A DNA stretch of 64,000 nt from Dermabacter vaginalis (GTDB lineage: Bacteria; Actinomycetota; Actinomycetes; Actinomycetales; Dermabacteraceae), in the NCBI RefSeq assembly GCF_001678905.1, contig NZ_CP012117.1:1364001-1428000 (forward strand), read 5' to 3'. Made by a program: the position numbers and the translations under genes. Positions within the stretch are counted from its first letter, which is position 1. Each line of letters opens with the position of its first letter. Shown one piece after another: positions 25,647 to 34,480 of this stretch. The notes under the pieces are model-generated. The model was not told the DNA's origin. It did not search any database and saw only the letters and a list, made by a program, of their open reading frames with translations.

Positions 25647-25688
25647 AAAACCCCCGGCCCGAACTTTCGTTCGGTAACCGGGGGTTTC
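25647..25688. terminator. Bidirectional rho-independent terminator between DUF3043 and aspS
   Basis: AAACCCCCGG (about 25648-25657) pairs with CCGGGGGTTT (25679-25688), leaving A/T ends on both strands, so it can stop transcripts from both convergent genes. Confidence 0.85.
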
Positions 25689-25701
25689 CTGTCAGGCGGT
25701 T

Positions 25702-27513
25702 TTACTTGGCCGTGTCCGACGCCTGCTCAGCTTTCGCCGAGTCCTTGTCTTTGGCCTTCTTCTCGGGCTTGAAGTCCACGCCCGCTTCCTTGCGTTGCTG
25801 CGGCGTAATCGGCGCGGGAGCGGCGGTCAAGGGGTCATAGCCGTTGCCGGTCTTCGGGAAGGCGATGACATCACGAATCGAGTCGGTCTTCGCGAGGATC
25901 GACACGATGCGGTCCCAGCCAAACGCGATGCCGCCGTGGGGCGGTGCGCCGAATTTGAAGGCTTCGAGGAGGAAGCCAAACTTCTCCTGCGCTTCCTCTT
26001 CTCCGATGCCCATGAGATTGAAGACGCGCTGCTGCACGTCTGCCTGGTGGATACGGATCGAACCGCCACCGATTTCGTTGCCGTTGCACACGATGTCGTA
26101 GCCGTAGCTCAGTGCCGAGCCCGGGTCGGTGTCGAAGGTGTCGAGGAACTCGGGCTTCGGGGACGTGAAGGCGTGGTGCACGGCGGTCCATTCGCCGTGA
26201 CCCACAGCAACGTCGCCCGCGGCTTCCGCGTCGCCCGCGGGCTCAAACATGGGCGCGTCCACGACCCACACAAAGGCGAACTCGTCGGGGTTGATGAGGC
26301 CGAGACGGTCACCGATTTCGTTGCGCACGGCACCGAGGAGCGCGCGTGAGCTCTTGGCGTCGCCCGCGGCGAAGAACACGCAGTCGCCTGCACTCGCACC
26401 AACCTTTTCGGCGAGGCCGGCCTTCTCGTCGTCGGAGAGGTTCTTGGCGACGGGGCCGCCAAGCGAACCGTCTTCCTGGAAGAGAACGTAGGCGAGGCCC
26501 TTCGCGCCGCGTTGCTTCGCGAATTCCTGCCACGCGTCGAGGGTGCGGCGGGGCTGCGACGCGCCGCCTTTCATGACGATCGCGCCAACGTAAGGGGCTT
26601 GGAACACGCGGAAAGGCGTGTTCTGGAAGTATTCGGTCATCTCGGTGATCTCGAGATCGAAGCGCAGGTCGGGCTTGTCGGAGCCGTAGCGCGCCATGGA
26701 GTCGCGGTAGGTGAGGCGCTTGATCGGGGTCTCGATGTCGTAACCGATCTGCTTCCACACGTTTACGAGAACCTTCTCGGCGAGCGCGATGACGTCTTCC
26801 TGATCCGCGAAGCTCATCTCGACGTCGAGCTGCGTGAACTCCGGCTGGCGATCCGCGCGGAAGTCTTCATCGCGGTAGCAGCGGGCGAGCTGGAAGTAGC
26901 GTTCCATACCGCCAACCATCAGCAGCTGCTTGAACAGCTGCGGCGACTGGGGAAGCGCGTACCACGATCCGGGAGCGAGGCGCGCGGGCACGAGAAAGTC
27001 GCGCGCACCCTCGGGCGTCGAACGGGTGAGGGTCGGGGTTTCGATTTCGACGAAGTCTTCGTTGAGGAGGACCTCGCGCGCGGCCTGATTCGCCTTCGAG
27101 CGCAGGCGCAGCGCGTATGAGGTTTCCGCACGACGCATGTCGAGGTAGCGGTAGCGAAGGCGCGCCTCTTCGCCAACCTCGCTGTGCTCATCGAGCTGGA
27201 ACGGTAGCGGGGCCGCGGGGTTGAGCACCTCAACCTCGCTTGCGATGACCTCGATGTCACCCGTGGGGAGGGCCGGGTTCTCGTTACCTTCGGGGCGGCG
27301 CTCGACCTTGCCGGTCACCTTGAGCACAAATTCATTGCGGAGGTGGTGGGCATCTTCCTCGCGCACGACGACCTGAGCAATGCCGGACGCGTCACGCAGA
27401 TCAAGGAAGGCCACGCCGCCGTGATCACGGCGCCTTCCGATCCAGCCGGTGAGAGTGACGTCCTGGCCAATGTGATCTTCCCTGAGATCACCGGCGCGGT
27501 GAGTGCGAAGCAT
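25702..27513 (-). CDS. aspS: Aspartyl-tRNA synthetase
   Basis: A 603-aa class IIb synthetase that charges tRNA-Asp (or is non-discriminating Asp/Asn; not decidable here). The N-terminal OB fold includes [19 protein letters not shown]. The catalytic core has motif 2 [20 protein letters not shown], the bacterial insertion domain (around [12 protein letters not shown]), and motif 3 [12 protein letters not shown] 40-residue Lys/Ala-rich tail follows. ATG 27513 has AAAGGA 6 nt upstream; longer versions add a non-homologous leader. It is divergent from deaD across 581 bp. Confidence 0.95.
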   Translation of the reverse strand: MLRTHRAGDLREDHIGQDVTLTGWIGRRRDHGGVAFLDLRDASGIAQVVVREEDAHHLRNEFVLKVTGKVERRPEGNENPALPTGDIEVIASEVEVLNPAAPLPFQLDEHSEVGEEARLRYRYLDMRRAETSYALRLRSKANQAAREVLLNEDFVEIETPTLTRSTPEGARDFLVPARLAPGSWYALPQSPQLFKQLLMVGGMERYFQLARCYRDEDFRADRQPEFTQLDVEMSFADQEDVIALAEKVLVNVWKQIGYDIETPIKRLTYRDSMARYGSDKPDLRFDLEITEMTEYFQNTPFRVFQAPYVGAIVMKGGASQPRRTLDAWQEFAKQRGAKGLAYVLFQEDGSLGGPVAKNLSDDEKAGLAEKVGASAGDCVFFAAGDAKSSRALLGAVRNEIGDRLGLINPDEFAFVWVVDAPMFEPAGDAEAAGDVAVGHGEWTAVHHAFTSPKPEFLDTFDTDPGSALSYGYDIVCNGNEIGGGSIRIHQADVQQRVFNLMGIGEEEAQEKFGFLLEAFKFGAPPHGGIAFGWDRIVSILAKTDSIRDVIAFPKTGNGYDPLTAAPAPITPQQRKEAGVDFKPEKKAKDKDSAKAEQASDTAK

Positions 27514-28094
27514 GAGGATTCCTTTGACTTCGAGGTGGTCGGTGGTGGGCGGCGCGTAGGCGTTCAGCCCCCGCACGGGGCGGGGCGGGGCGCAAGAGGC
27601 CGCAATCCGCACCAGTTTAGCGCGCACCAGGTTCGGGTGCAGTCCGACGCTTGCTGGGCAACCGTCAGATCTCCTTCCCTCCCGCATCCCCCTCCCCCCC
27701 TGCTTCTTGCTTCAGTCCCGCCACATCCTTCACTTCCTTATCTCGACAGTGGTGATTTTTCGTGCGAATACCCTGTTCCATGTCGTGAGGTGGCGATTTT
27801 TGGCGTTTTCACCCGAGTCGCGTGGGCGAAACGGATCAGGGGGCCAGATGGAGGTGACTATTGTCGCGCGCGGATCCCCTCCCCTCGCGCCTACCTCTTC
27901 CGTAAGCTGGTTCCAGCACGTGTGAGCGCCATGAGGGCGCGATGAGAGTGGCGCCGCTCCGGACGGCGCATTTTTTGTGTGCGGGGATGCCCGCGGGAAC
28001 GTGCTCGACCAAATGAGGGGCCGATGAACGGCCCGCAAGTGTTCACGTGCGTTTTCCGGGGCGGGCGTGTGCGATGGCCCGGAAGGACCCAAAA
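27514..28094 (+). promoter_or_regulatory. Long intergenic leader of the DEAD-box helicase gene
   Basis: No gene is recognised in these 581 bp. From the left they contain a pyrimidine-rich tract (about 27662-27740), a weak promoter-like TCGACA-N17-GAATAC (about 27735-27765), an imperfect hairpin TTTCACCC/GGGCGAAA (about 27810-27835), and the attenuator-like structures at 27926-27976. Beyond these are GGGCC/GGCCC (28018-28034) and the SD GGAAGGA before ATG 28095. A long structured 5' UTR is a known trait of cold-induced deaD/csdA genes. Confidence 0.5.
27926..27976 (+). terminator. Intrinsic terminator with overlapping anti-terminator in the deaD leader
   Basis: GCGCCG (27951-27956) and CGGCGC (27964-27969) form a GC stem directly followed by ATTTTTT (27970-27976), a textbook terminator 119 nt before the helicase ATG. 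Just upstream, GCGCC-ATGAG-GGCGC (27926-27940) is another hairpin. Its 3' arm GGCGC can pair instead with GCGCC at 27951-27955, which would break the terminator. This suggests attenuation, or else a small RNA ending here. Confidence 0.65.
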
Positions 28095-29981
28095 ATGACG
28101 ACTGATAGCACCGACCGCACCGAAACCGCTCTCGAGAACCGCGAGGAAATTGCGGAAGCGCTCGAAATGGACGGCATGGCAGCTCCGAGCCCCGACAGTG
28201 TCGAAGACGCACCGAACGCGACCGACGCCCCCGAAGCCTCCCATGACGATGAGCGCGTCCGCTTCGACGAGCTCGGCCTTCCGCCCGAGCTGCTCGCCGC
28301 CGTGCGCGACCTCGGGTTTACTCACCCCTCCCCCATTCAGGAACGCGCAATTCCGGCTCTGCTTGAAGGCCGTAGCGTTTTGGGCGTCGCACAGACGGGC
28401 ACGGGCAAGACCGCAGCATTCGGTCTCCCACTCCTCGCGGAGGTCCGCGCCTCGAGGAGCGCCACGCAAGGACTCGTTCTGGCACCGACCCGAGAGCTCG
28501 CGATGCAGGTGGCCGAGGCCATTCATTCATTTGCGACCAAGCTCGATGGCGTGAACGTCGTAAGCGTGTACGGCGGTGCTCCCTACGGGCCGCAGGAGCG
28601 CGCCCTCGCGCGCGGCGCCCACGTGATCGTCGGTACGCCCGGGCGCGTCATCGATCACCTCAAGCGCGGCAACATCGTGCTGGATCACCTCTCGACGCTC
28701 GTTCTCGACGAGGCCGACGAAATGCTTCGCATGGGCTTTGCCGAGGACGTTGACGAGATTCTCGGTTTCGCTCCACAAAAGAAGCGCATGGCGCTGTTCA
28801 GTGCAACGATGCCACCCGCAATCAAGCGCGTCGCCGAGGAGCACATGCCTGACGCCGTGAGCGTTGCCGTCGCCCGCCAGTCAACGACCGTGACGAGCGT
28901 CGAGCAGACGTACGCCGTGGTGCCATTCCGCCACAAGACCGGTGCTCTCACGCGCATCGTCGAGACGACCGACGCCGATGCGACGATCGTGTTCGTGCGC
29001 ACGCGCAGCGCCGCCGAGGAAGTTGGAACGGCGCTCATTGCCCGAGGCATCGTCGCCGCAACCATCTCGGGTGACGTCCCCCAAAAGGAGCGTGAACGCA
29101 TCGTCGAGCGTCTGCGCGACGGCTCTCTCACGGTGCTCGTCGCGACTGACGTCGCCGCGCGCGGTCTCGACGTTGAGCGTATCGGCCTCGTGGTGAACTT
29201 TGACATTCCCTCCGAACCCGAGGCCTACGTGCACCGTATTGGCCGCACCGGTCGCGCGGGTCGCACGGGTAAAGCCCTCACATTCGTGGCTCCCCACGAA
29301 AAGCGCAAGCTGCGCAATATCGAGCGCACGACCCGCCAGGAGCTCAAAGAAATTCAAATCCCCTCGCCCCTTGATGTCTCGCGTCACAAAATGAAGAAGG
29401 TTCTCGCGGAGGTTCCCGGGCGCCTCGAGAAGGGGCGCCTCAACCTCTACTTCGATCTTCTCAACGAGTTTTTGGCCGAGAACAACGTCTCGGTCGAGCA
29501 GGTTGCCGCGGCTCTCGGAGCGATGACGGTTGGCGACGACGGCCCTCGCGCACACGAAGACGACTTCACTGGCGCGAGCTTCCGCGACAAGGGTGAACGC
29601 GGGAAGGGCAAGGATCGGAACGAACGCCGCGACCGTGGGGAGAAGCGTCCCCGCCGTTCGAGCGCGGGATTTACGACCTACCGCATTGCGGTGGGCAAGA
29701 ATCACGGGGTGCGGCCCCAGTCGATTGTGGGAGCCATTGCAGGTGAGGGCGGCCTCAACGGCCAGGATGTGGGGAAAATCGATCTTTTCCCGTCGTTCTC
29801 ACTCGTAGAGCTTCGCGACGGCGTCGACGAGGCTGCTCTCGCGCGCATTGGTCGCGCCCGAGTGGGCGGCAAGCCCATGCGCATCCAGGTAGATCAGGGC
29901 CCCAAGAAGGGCGGCAAGTTCAAAGCTCGCAAGGGTAGGCACTTCGACGATCGCGGCGCAAAGAAGTCGAATCGCTGGTAG
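28095..29981 (+). CDS. DEAD-box ATP-dependent RNA helicase (DeaD/CsdA-like)
   Basis: A 628-aa RNA helicase acting in ribosome assembly and mRNA turnover, probably cold-adaptive. The N-terminal acidic tail is followed by the Q motif (FTHPSPIQERAIP), motif I AQTGTGKT, Ia PTRELAMQ, Ib GTPGRVIDHL, II DEAD (VLDEADEML), III SATMP, and the C-lobe with VATDVAARGLDVE and HRIGRTGRAGR. The C-terminus has an RGG/KG-rich basic linker and a DbpA/CsdA-type RNA-binding fold (TTYRIAVGKNHGVRPQSIVG). ATG 28095 has AAGGA upstream. RNase E/G at 53.5-56.5 kb is a potential degradosome partner. Confidence 0.93.
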   Translation: MTTDSTDRTETALENREEIAEALEMDGMAAPSPDSVEDAPNATDAPEASHDDERVRFDELGLPPELLAAVRDLGFTHPSPIQERAIPALLEGRSVLGVAQTGTGKTAAFGLPLLAEVRASRSATQGLVLAPTRELAMQVAEAIHSFATKLDGVNVVSVYGGAPYGPQERALARGAHVIVGTPGRVIDHLKRGNIVLDHLSTLVLDEADEMLRMGFAEDVDEILGFAPQKKRMALFSATMPPAIKRVAEEHMPDAVSVAVARQSTTVTSVEQTYAVVPFRHKTGALTRIVETTDADATIVFVRTRSAAEEVGTALIARGIVAATISGDVPQKERERIVERLRDGSLTVLVATDVAARGLDVERIGLVVNFDIPSEPEAYVHRIGRTGRAGRTGKALTFVAPHEKRKLRNIERTTRQELKEIQIPSPLDVSRHKMKKVLAEVPGRLEKGRLNLYFDLLNEFLAENNVSVEQVAAALGAMTVGDDGPRAHEDDFTGASFRDKGERGKGKDRNERRDRGEKRPRRSSAGFTTYRIAVGKNHGVRPQSIVGAIAGEGGLNGQDVGKIDLFPSFSLVELRDGVDEAALARIGRARVGGKPMRIQVDQGPKKGGKFKARKGRHFDDRGAKKSNRW

Positions 29982-30062
29982 AAGGGCGATACTCCTCACA
30001 GCTCCCACCATGCGCTCCTTTACAGGCGTCACCAGGGTGTCCACGGTAGAAGAGGCCGCGTT

Positions 30063-30089
30063 TAATATGCACGCATAAGTAACATGCGT
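30063..30089 (+). promoter_or_regulatory. Promoter -10 and palindromic operator for the peptide transporter
   Basis: TAATAT (30063-30068) is a good -10. Immediately downstream, ACGCAT-AAGTAAC-ATGCGT (30071-30089) is a perfect 6-7-6 inverted repeat covering the expected transcription start, typical of repressor control. The -35 is weak. Confidence 0.5.
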
Positions 30090-30132
30090 TTTCGCGGTGC
30101 CCTATCCCCTATCGCGCCACGAAAGGACTGGC

Positions 30133-31647
30133 ATGGACAACCCCGCATCCACCGCAGGGGACCGCTTTGTGCGTGAGGCCGAGCGAGATCGCGCTGTCCA
30201 ACAGGACCGCGCGTTCCTCGGCCACCCCCGCGGCCTTGCAACGCTCTTCGGTCTCGAGATCTGGGAGCGCTTCTCCTACCTCGGTTTCCAGGCGATCCTC
30301 GCCCTCTACTTCGCCGATGCCATTGCGAATGGCGGCATGGGCTTCGAGGAGGGCGTCGCCTCGAGCATCGTCGCCGCCTACGGCGCACTCGTATATCTCC
30401 TCTCCATCGTGGGCGCGTGGATTGCGGATCGCATCATCGGCACCTATCGCACGGTACTTTTCGGAGGCATCATCATTGCCGCCGGACACATCTTCATGGG
30501 CATCCCCGCGGCCTTCTCCACCTGGTTTGGTCTCGCCCTGATCGTTCTCGGTACGGGTCTGCTCAAGCCGAATGTCTCGACCAAGGTCGGTGAGCTCTAC
30601 TCGAGCGAGGATGAGCGCCGCGACGCTGGCTTCTCCATCTATTACTCCGGCATCAATATCGGTGCGTTCCTTGGCCCCATCATCGCCGGCTGGCTTGGCC
30701 AGGAGATCGGTTGGCACTGGGGCTTCGGTGCAGCTGCCGTGGGCATGATCGCCGGTGTCATCCAGTACGTGCTCGGCTCCACGCATCTCGCGGGTAACGA
30801 GGCGGCAGCTCGCATCCGCGCCGCCTTCCGTGCCGACCGCGGCTTCTGGGCAACAATTGGGCTCATCGCGGCTGCGGTGATCGCCGCGGCTCTTTTCACG
30901 GTCCTTGCGGAAGACGGAATCAATGCCCTCGTGAACGTCATCTCGATCGTGAGTGCGATCGTGCCGATCGTCATGCTTGTGCTCATGGCCCGCTCCCCCA
31001 AGGTCACGAAGGCTGAGCGCGCGAACCTCATGCCGTATTCGCTCTTGCTCATTGCCCTCGTGGCGTACAACCTCATGTACTTCCAGACGGGCAATACGCT
31101 CAACTTCATGGCGCTCAACCGCACCGAGAACTCTCTGTTCGGTTGGGGCTACCCCTCGACGTGGTACATCTCCCTCACCGCGATCGTCGAGATCATCATG
31201 GGCCCGGTTCTCGCCCTCCTGTGGGTCAAGCTCGGTAAGCGCCAGCCGCACGTGGCGGCGAAAGTTGGCCTTGGCACCGTGTTCGGTGGTGCCGCCTTCC
31301 TCGTGGTGGCCCTCGGCGCGAGCGTGAGTGGCGAAGCGGCGATGCTCTCGGCGATCTGGCTCGTGATCTGCTATATCTTCCTCGGTCTCGGTGATCTCGT
31401 GCTTCAAACGAGCGGCATGAGTGCCACAACGAAGCTCGCCCCGCGCGCCTTCGCTTCGCAGACGATGGCCGTGTGGTTTGCAGCGATGGCTCTTTCGCAG
31501 GGCATCCAGGCGCAGATCGTGAAGTTTTTCGATTACGACAACGCGGCGCTCTACTTTGGCATCCAAGGTGCGCTCGTCGTGGCCTATGGCGTTTTCCTCA
31601 TGGCCATCACGCCATGGCTCAAGAAGCGCATGACCCTCGTGGGCTAA
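30133..31647 (+). CDS. POT/PTR-family proton-dependent oligopeptide transporter
   Basis: A 504-aa symporter importing di- and tripeptides with protons. The POT N-terminal signature lies at GLEIWERFSYLGFQAILALY (the ExxERFxYY-type helix, here ERFSYLG), followed by GAWIADRIIGTYRTVLFGG and FSIYYSGINIGAFLGPII (the FYxxINxG-type motif). There are about 12-14 membrane helices. ATG 30133 has GAAAGGA at 6-nt spacing. The next gene, 45 bp downstream on the same strand, is a CocE/S15-type hydrolase, which suggests a peptide-use operon. Confidence 0.93.
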   Translation: MDNPASTAGDRFVREAERDRAVQQDRAFLGHPRGLATLFGLEIWERFSYLGFQAILALYFADAIANGGMGFEEGVASSIVAAYGALVYLLSIVGAWIADRIIGTYRTVLFGGIIIAAGHIFMGIPAAFSTWFGLALIVLGTGLLKPNVSTKVGELYSSEDERRDAGFSIYYSGINIGAFLGPIIAGWLGQEIGWHWGFGAAAVGMIAGVIQYVLGSTHLAGNEAAARIRAAFRADRGFWATIGLIAAAVIAAALFTVLAEDGINALVNVISIVSAIVPIVMLVLMARSPKVTKAERANLMPYSLLLIALVAYNLMYFQTGNTLNFMALNRTENSLFGWGYPSTWYISLTAIVEIIMGPVLALLWVKLGKRQPHVAAKVGLGTVFGGAAFLVVALGASVSGEAAMLSAIWLVICYIFLGLGDLVLQTSGMSATTKLAPRAFASQTMAVWFAAMALSQGIQAQIVKFFDYDNAALYFGIQGALVVAYGVFLMAITPWLKKRMTLVG

Positions 31648-31692
31648 CACGGTTTCGCCGCTTTCCAACTCTGAAAGGAGAACACCTTTTTC

Positions 31693-33753
31693 ATGAAGTA
31701 CATCGATGATTTCCCCTATGACGTGAAGATTGTGGAGGATTGGATTCCTCTTTCGGACGGCACGAAGCTGTGGATGAAAGCGTTCATGCCCGTCACCGAT
31801 GAGAAGGTTCCCGCTCTCCTCGAATACTTGCCTTACCGCGCGGGTGACTGGACTGCGCCACGCGACCACGAGCGTCACCCCTACTACGCGGGCCACGGCT
31901 ACGCCTCGATCCGCGTGGACATTCGCGGCCACGGCAACTCCGATGGCGTGCCCGGCGACGAATACGACGAGCAGGAACTGAGCGACGGCGAAGAAGTGCT
32001 CGCGTGGATCGCCGAGCAGGAGTGGTGCACGGGCGACGTTGGCATGTTCGGTATCTCGTGGGGCGGCTTCAATTCGCTCCAGCTCGCCGCGCGTAAGCCA
32101 CCGCAGCTCAAGGCGATCGTGACCACGTGCTCGACGGACGACCGCTACGACAATGACGTGCACTACCTCGGCGGCTCGATGCTGGCCGTGGACATGCACG
32201 CCTGGGCGGCGACGATGCTCGCGTTCGAGTCACGCCCGTCGGATCCGCGCGTGGTGGGCGAGCGCTGGAAGGACCAGTGGCTCGATCGCCTCAACACGAT
32301 GGAGCCGTACATTGACGAGTGGATGCGCCACCAGACTCGCGACGAGTACTGGAAGCACGGCTCCGCCTGCGAGGACTACGACAACATCGACGCGGCAGTG
32401 TTCGCCGTCGGTGGATGGTTTGACCCGTACCGCGACACGGTTCTTCGCCTGTGCGAGAACCTCACGTCGCGCGGCAAGAGCGTCAAGGGGCTCATCGGCC
32501 CGTGGTCGCACCAGTACCCGGATCGCGACCTGCGCCCCGGCCCCCACATCGACTTCCTCGGGGAGACGCTCCGCTTCTGGGATCTTCACCTCAAAGGAAA
32601 GAACACGGGCTTCGACGAAGAGCCGCTGCTTCGCGCGTGGATGCTCGATTCGATGCGCCCGAGTTCGGTCTATGACGAAGTGGGCGGCGCCTGGGTGGCC
32701 GAAGAGTCGTGGAACACCGACGAGCGCCCCAAGGAGCGTTTCACTTTCGCGTCGGCAAACGCATTCCCGGCGGCGGAACGTTCGGGCAGCGAGATCCGTG
32801 TCAAGAGTCCGCAGGATGCGGGCATGAGCGCGGGCCGCTATTTCCCCTTCGGCAACGCGGGCGATCTGCCCACCGATCAGCGCGTCGACGATGCGAAGAG
32901 CGCATGCTTCGACTTCGTTCTTAAAAGCGACGTGCGGATCCTCGGCAATGCCTCACTTCGCTTGCGCGTCAAGTCGGCGCATCCGAAGGGCCAGGCCTAC
33001 GTTCGCCTGACCGACGTTGCCCCGGATGGCTCCTCCACTCTTGTCACGCGCGGGAACATGAACTTCTCCGCTCGCGAGGGGCGCGACAAGGCCGTCGAGA
33101 TGCCTACCGACGAATGGGTGGACCTCACCATCCCCCTCACGGGCATCGGCTACGTGGTCCCGAAGGGCCACACGCTGCGCGTGGCAATCTCGAGTGCCTA
33201 TTGGCCGTGGGTCTGGCCTCAGCCGGGGGCCGACGGTTTCTCGCTCGATATCGAGAAGAGCGCCCTCGATGTTCCCGTGCGCGAGAACCCGGTCGAAGGC
33301 TCGGCCGCGGCGTCGCGCGATGCAGCCGTCGGATTCGGCGAAGCCGTGCAGCCCACTCCCCTCGACGTGAAGTATCCGGAGGCCGGAAGGGCCGGGGCGA
33401 GCAGGCCCGAGCGGCTTGTGCAGCAGGATGTGGTGAAGCGCGAGACGATGCTCCAGGTCGATCCCGCGTACGGTGGCACTCGTGTGTATCCCGATGGTTT
33501 GCACTACGACGAGGATACGGTCGAACGCTACTGGATCACGTGGGACGATCCTCTTTCGGCGCGTACCGAGGCCGTGTGGAACGTCGGTCTCAGGCGCCCG
33601 GATCTCGATTGGGACGTGTCCCTGACCGCGACGACGCGCATCACGTGCTCGGCAGACTCGTTCACGACCGAGTCGATCGTTGAATGCCGCGATTCGGGCG
33701 AGGTCGTGTTTGAGAAGCGGTGGAGCGAGAAGATCCCGAGGATCGCTTCGTAA
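31693..33753 (+). CDS. CocE/NonD (S15-type) alpha/beta hydrolase, possible X-Pro dipeptidyl peptidase
   Basis: A 686-aa serine hydrolase with no signal peptide. The alpha/beta-hydrolase domain has nucleophile Ser122 in GISWGGFNS, an Asp in VGGWFDPYRDT, and a His in LIGPWSHQYPD. A C-terminal jelly-roll (X-Pro dipeptidyl-peptidase C-like) runs from about residue 360 to 560, then about 120 residues of variable sequence. The family includes cocaine esterase and X-Pro dipeptidyl aminopeptidase. Co-location behind the POT transporter favours a peptidase role, but esterase cannot be excluded. SD AAAGGAG lies upstream of ATG 31693. A terminator follows at 33774. Confidence 0.88.
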   Translation: MKYIDDFPYDVKIVEDWIPLSDGTKLWMKAFMPVTDEKVPALLEYLPYRAGDWTAPRDHERHPYYAGHGYASIRVDIRGHGNSDGVPGDEYDEQELSDGEEVLAWIAEQEWCTGDVGMFGISWGGFNSLQLAARKPPQLKAIVTTCSTDDRYDNDVHYLGGSMLAVDMHAWAATMLAFESRPSDPRVVGERWKDQWLDRLNTMEPYIDEWMRHQTRDEYWKHGSACEDYDNIDAAVFAVGGWFDPYRDTVLRLCENLTSRGKSVKGLIGPWSHQYPDRDLRPGPHIDFLGETLRFWDLHLKGKNTGFDEEPLLRAWMLDSMRPSSVYDEVGGAWVAEESWNTDERPKERFTFASANAFPAAERSGSEIRVKSPQDAGMSAGRYFPFGNAGDLPTDQRVDDAKSACFDFVLKSDVRILGNASLRLRVKSAHPKGQAYVRLTDVAPDGSSTLVTRGNMNFSAREGRDKAVEMPTDEWVDLTIPLTGIGYVVPKGHTLRVAISSAYWPWVWPQPGADGFSLDIEKSALDVPVRENPVEGSAAASRDAAVGFGEAVQPTPLDVKYPEAGRAGASRPERLVQQDVVKRETMLQVDPAYGGTRVYPDGLHYDEDTVERYWITWDDPLSARTEAVWNVGLRRPDLDWDVSLTATTRITCSADSFTTESIVECRDSGEVVFEKRWSEKIPRIAS

Positions 33754-33773
33754 GCACTTTGCTCCTTCCCATA

Positions 33774-33804
33774 AGCGGCGTCACCGCACGAAGGTGGCGC
33801 CGCT
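33774..33804. terminator. Stem-loop after the CocE-type hydrolase
   Basis: AGCGGCGTCACC (33774-33785) pairs with GGTGGCGCCGCT (33793-33804), with one G-T pairing, a 7-nt loop and TTT after it on the + strand. It lies between convergent genes and may serve both. Confidence 0.7.
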
Positions 33805-33821
33805 TTCGCGTGCCATCTTTG

Positions 33822-34175
33822 CTAGCCGCCCAACTGCGAGACACGTTGGCGTGAGATCCCGAGAATCGCGCCTACATCCTCTTGACTGAGGCCGTCTGCG
33901 CGCATTTTCCGAATGATTGAACGGCGAATTTCCGAGGCCATTTTTGCAGCGGCTTCGGCTTCGGCACTGGCCTGGTCAGCGCCACGCTTCGCGTCGTCGT
34001 ACTCGGTTCTCACGCGGAGCGTCTCTCCCTCGTGGCCGGCATCACCGAGTGCACGTTCAGCGAGGGCTGTGATCTCTGCAAATGATCGGGCGCGGATCCG
34101 GATCTTCTCGCCGTCAACGGTAAGCGTCGCGTCCCATTCGCGCCCGTTCCGCTCGGCTTTGACCTCGATCGCCAT
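33822..34175 (-). CDS. HicB-like N-domain plus C-terminal HTH protein (orphan antitoxin/regulator)
   Basis: A 117-aa protein. Residues 1-47 (MAIEVKAERNGREWDATLTV then IRARSFAEITALAERAL) resemble the partial RNase-H fold of HicB-type antitoxins. A charged helix (about 60-90, Ala/Glu-rich, probable coiled coil) links to an HTH (DGLSQEDVGAILGISRQRVS) at the C-terminus. No HicA-like toxin is adjacent, so it is probably a solitary regulator of the kind common in actinobacteria. The AAGGAGG-type SD 5 nt before ATG 34175 fixes the start. Confidence 0.7.
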   Translation of the reverse strand: MAIEVKAERNGREWDATLTVDGEKIRIRARSFAEITALAERALGDAGHEGETLRVRTEYDDAKRGADQASAEAEAAAKMASEIRRSIIRKMRADGLSQEDVGAILGISRQRVSQLGG

Positions 34176-34315
34176 GTGTTCCTCCTTCTCCACACCCAAG
34201 TATGCCACCTTCCCTTGCGTTGAGACCGCAAGGTTCTCTAGCAACTTTGGGCGTGAAGGGCCAATGGCGTCCCGGTAGAGTGGAGGCATCACCGTCACTC
34301 ACAAAGGAGGCGCAC

Positions 34316-34480
34316 ATGACCCCGCCGAAGTACGCGCAGGCATACCCGAGCGCGACTGATCAGCAAAACATCTCGGCCGCGAACTCTCGCGTCGAAGCAC
34401 GCATCGCGGGCAAGGGCGCCATCACTCCCCCGCAGTTCGCGACCCTCCTCCAGGCGTGGCGCCTCCAGAAGCTCGCATGA
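34316..34480 (+). CDS. 54-aa small protein coupled to the SDR gene
   Basis: It starts at ATG 34316 after a perfect AAAGGAGG (6-nt spacing) and ends in TGA overlapping the next ATG (ATGA). The protein begins MTPPKYAQAYPSATDQQNIS and ends FATLLQAWRLQKLA; it is soluble, without cysteine and without a recognised domain. Strong SD and coupling make it likely to be real. Function unknown. Confidence 0.6.
   Translation: MTPPKYAQAYPSATDQQNISAANSRVEARIAGKGAITPPQFATLLQAWRLQKLA

Noticed and set aside
30109-32199. 696-codon open frame on the minus strand
   Set aside because: Antisense to the POT transporter and CocE-type hydrolase. Its translation is His/Asp/Glu/Arg-rich low-complexity, typical of a GC-rich shadow frame, and both sense genes have clear motifs.
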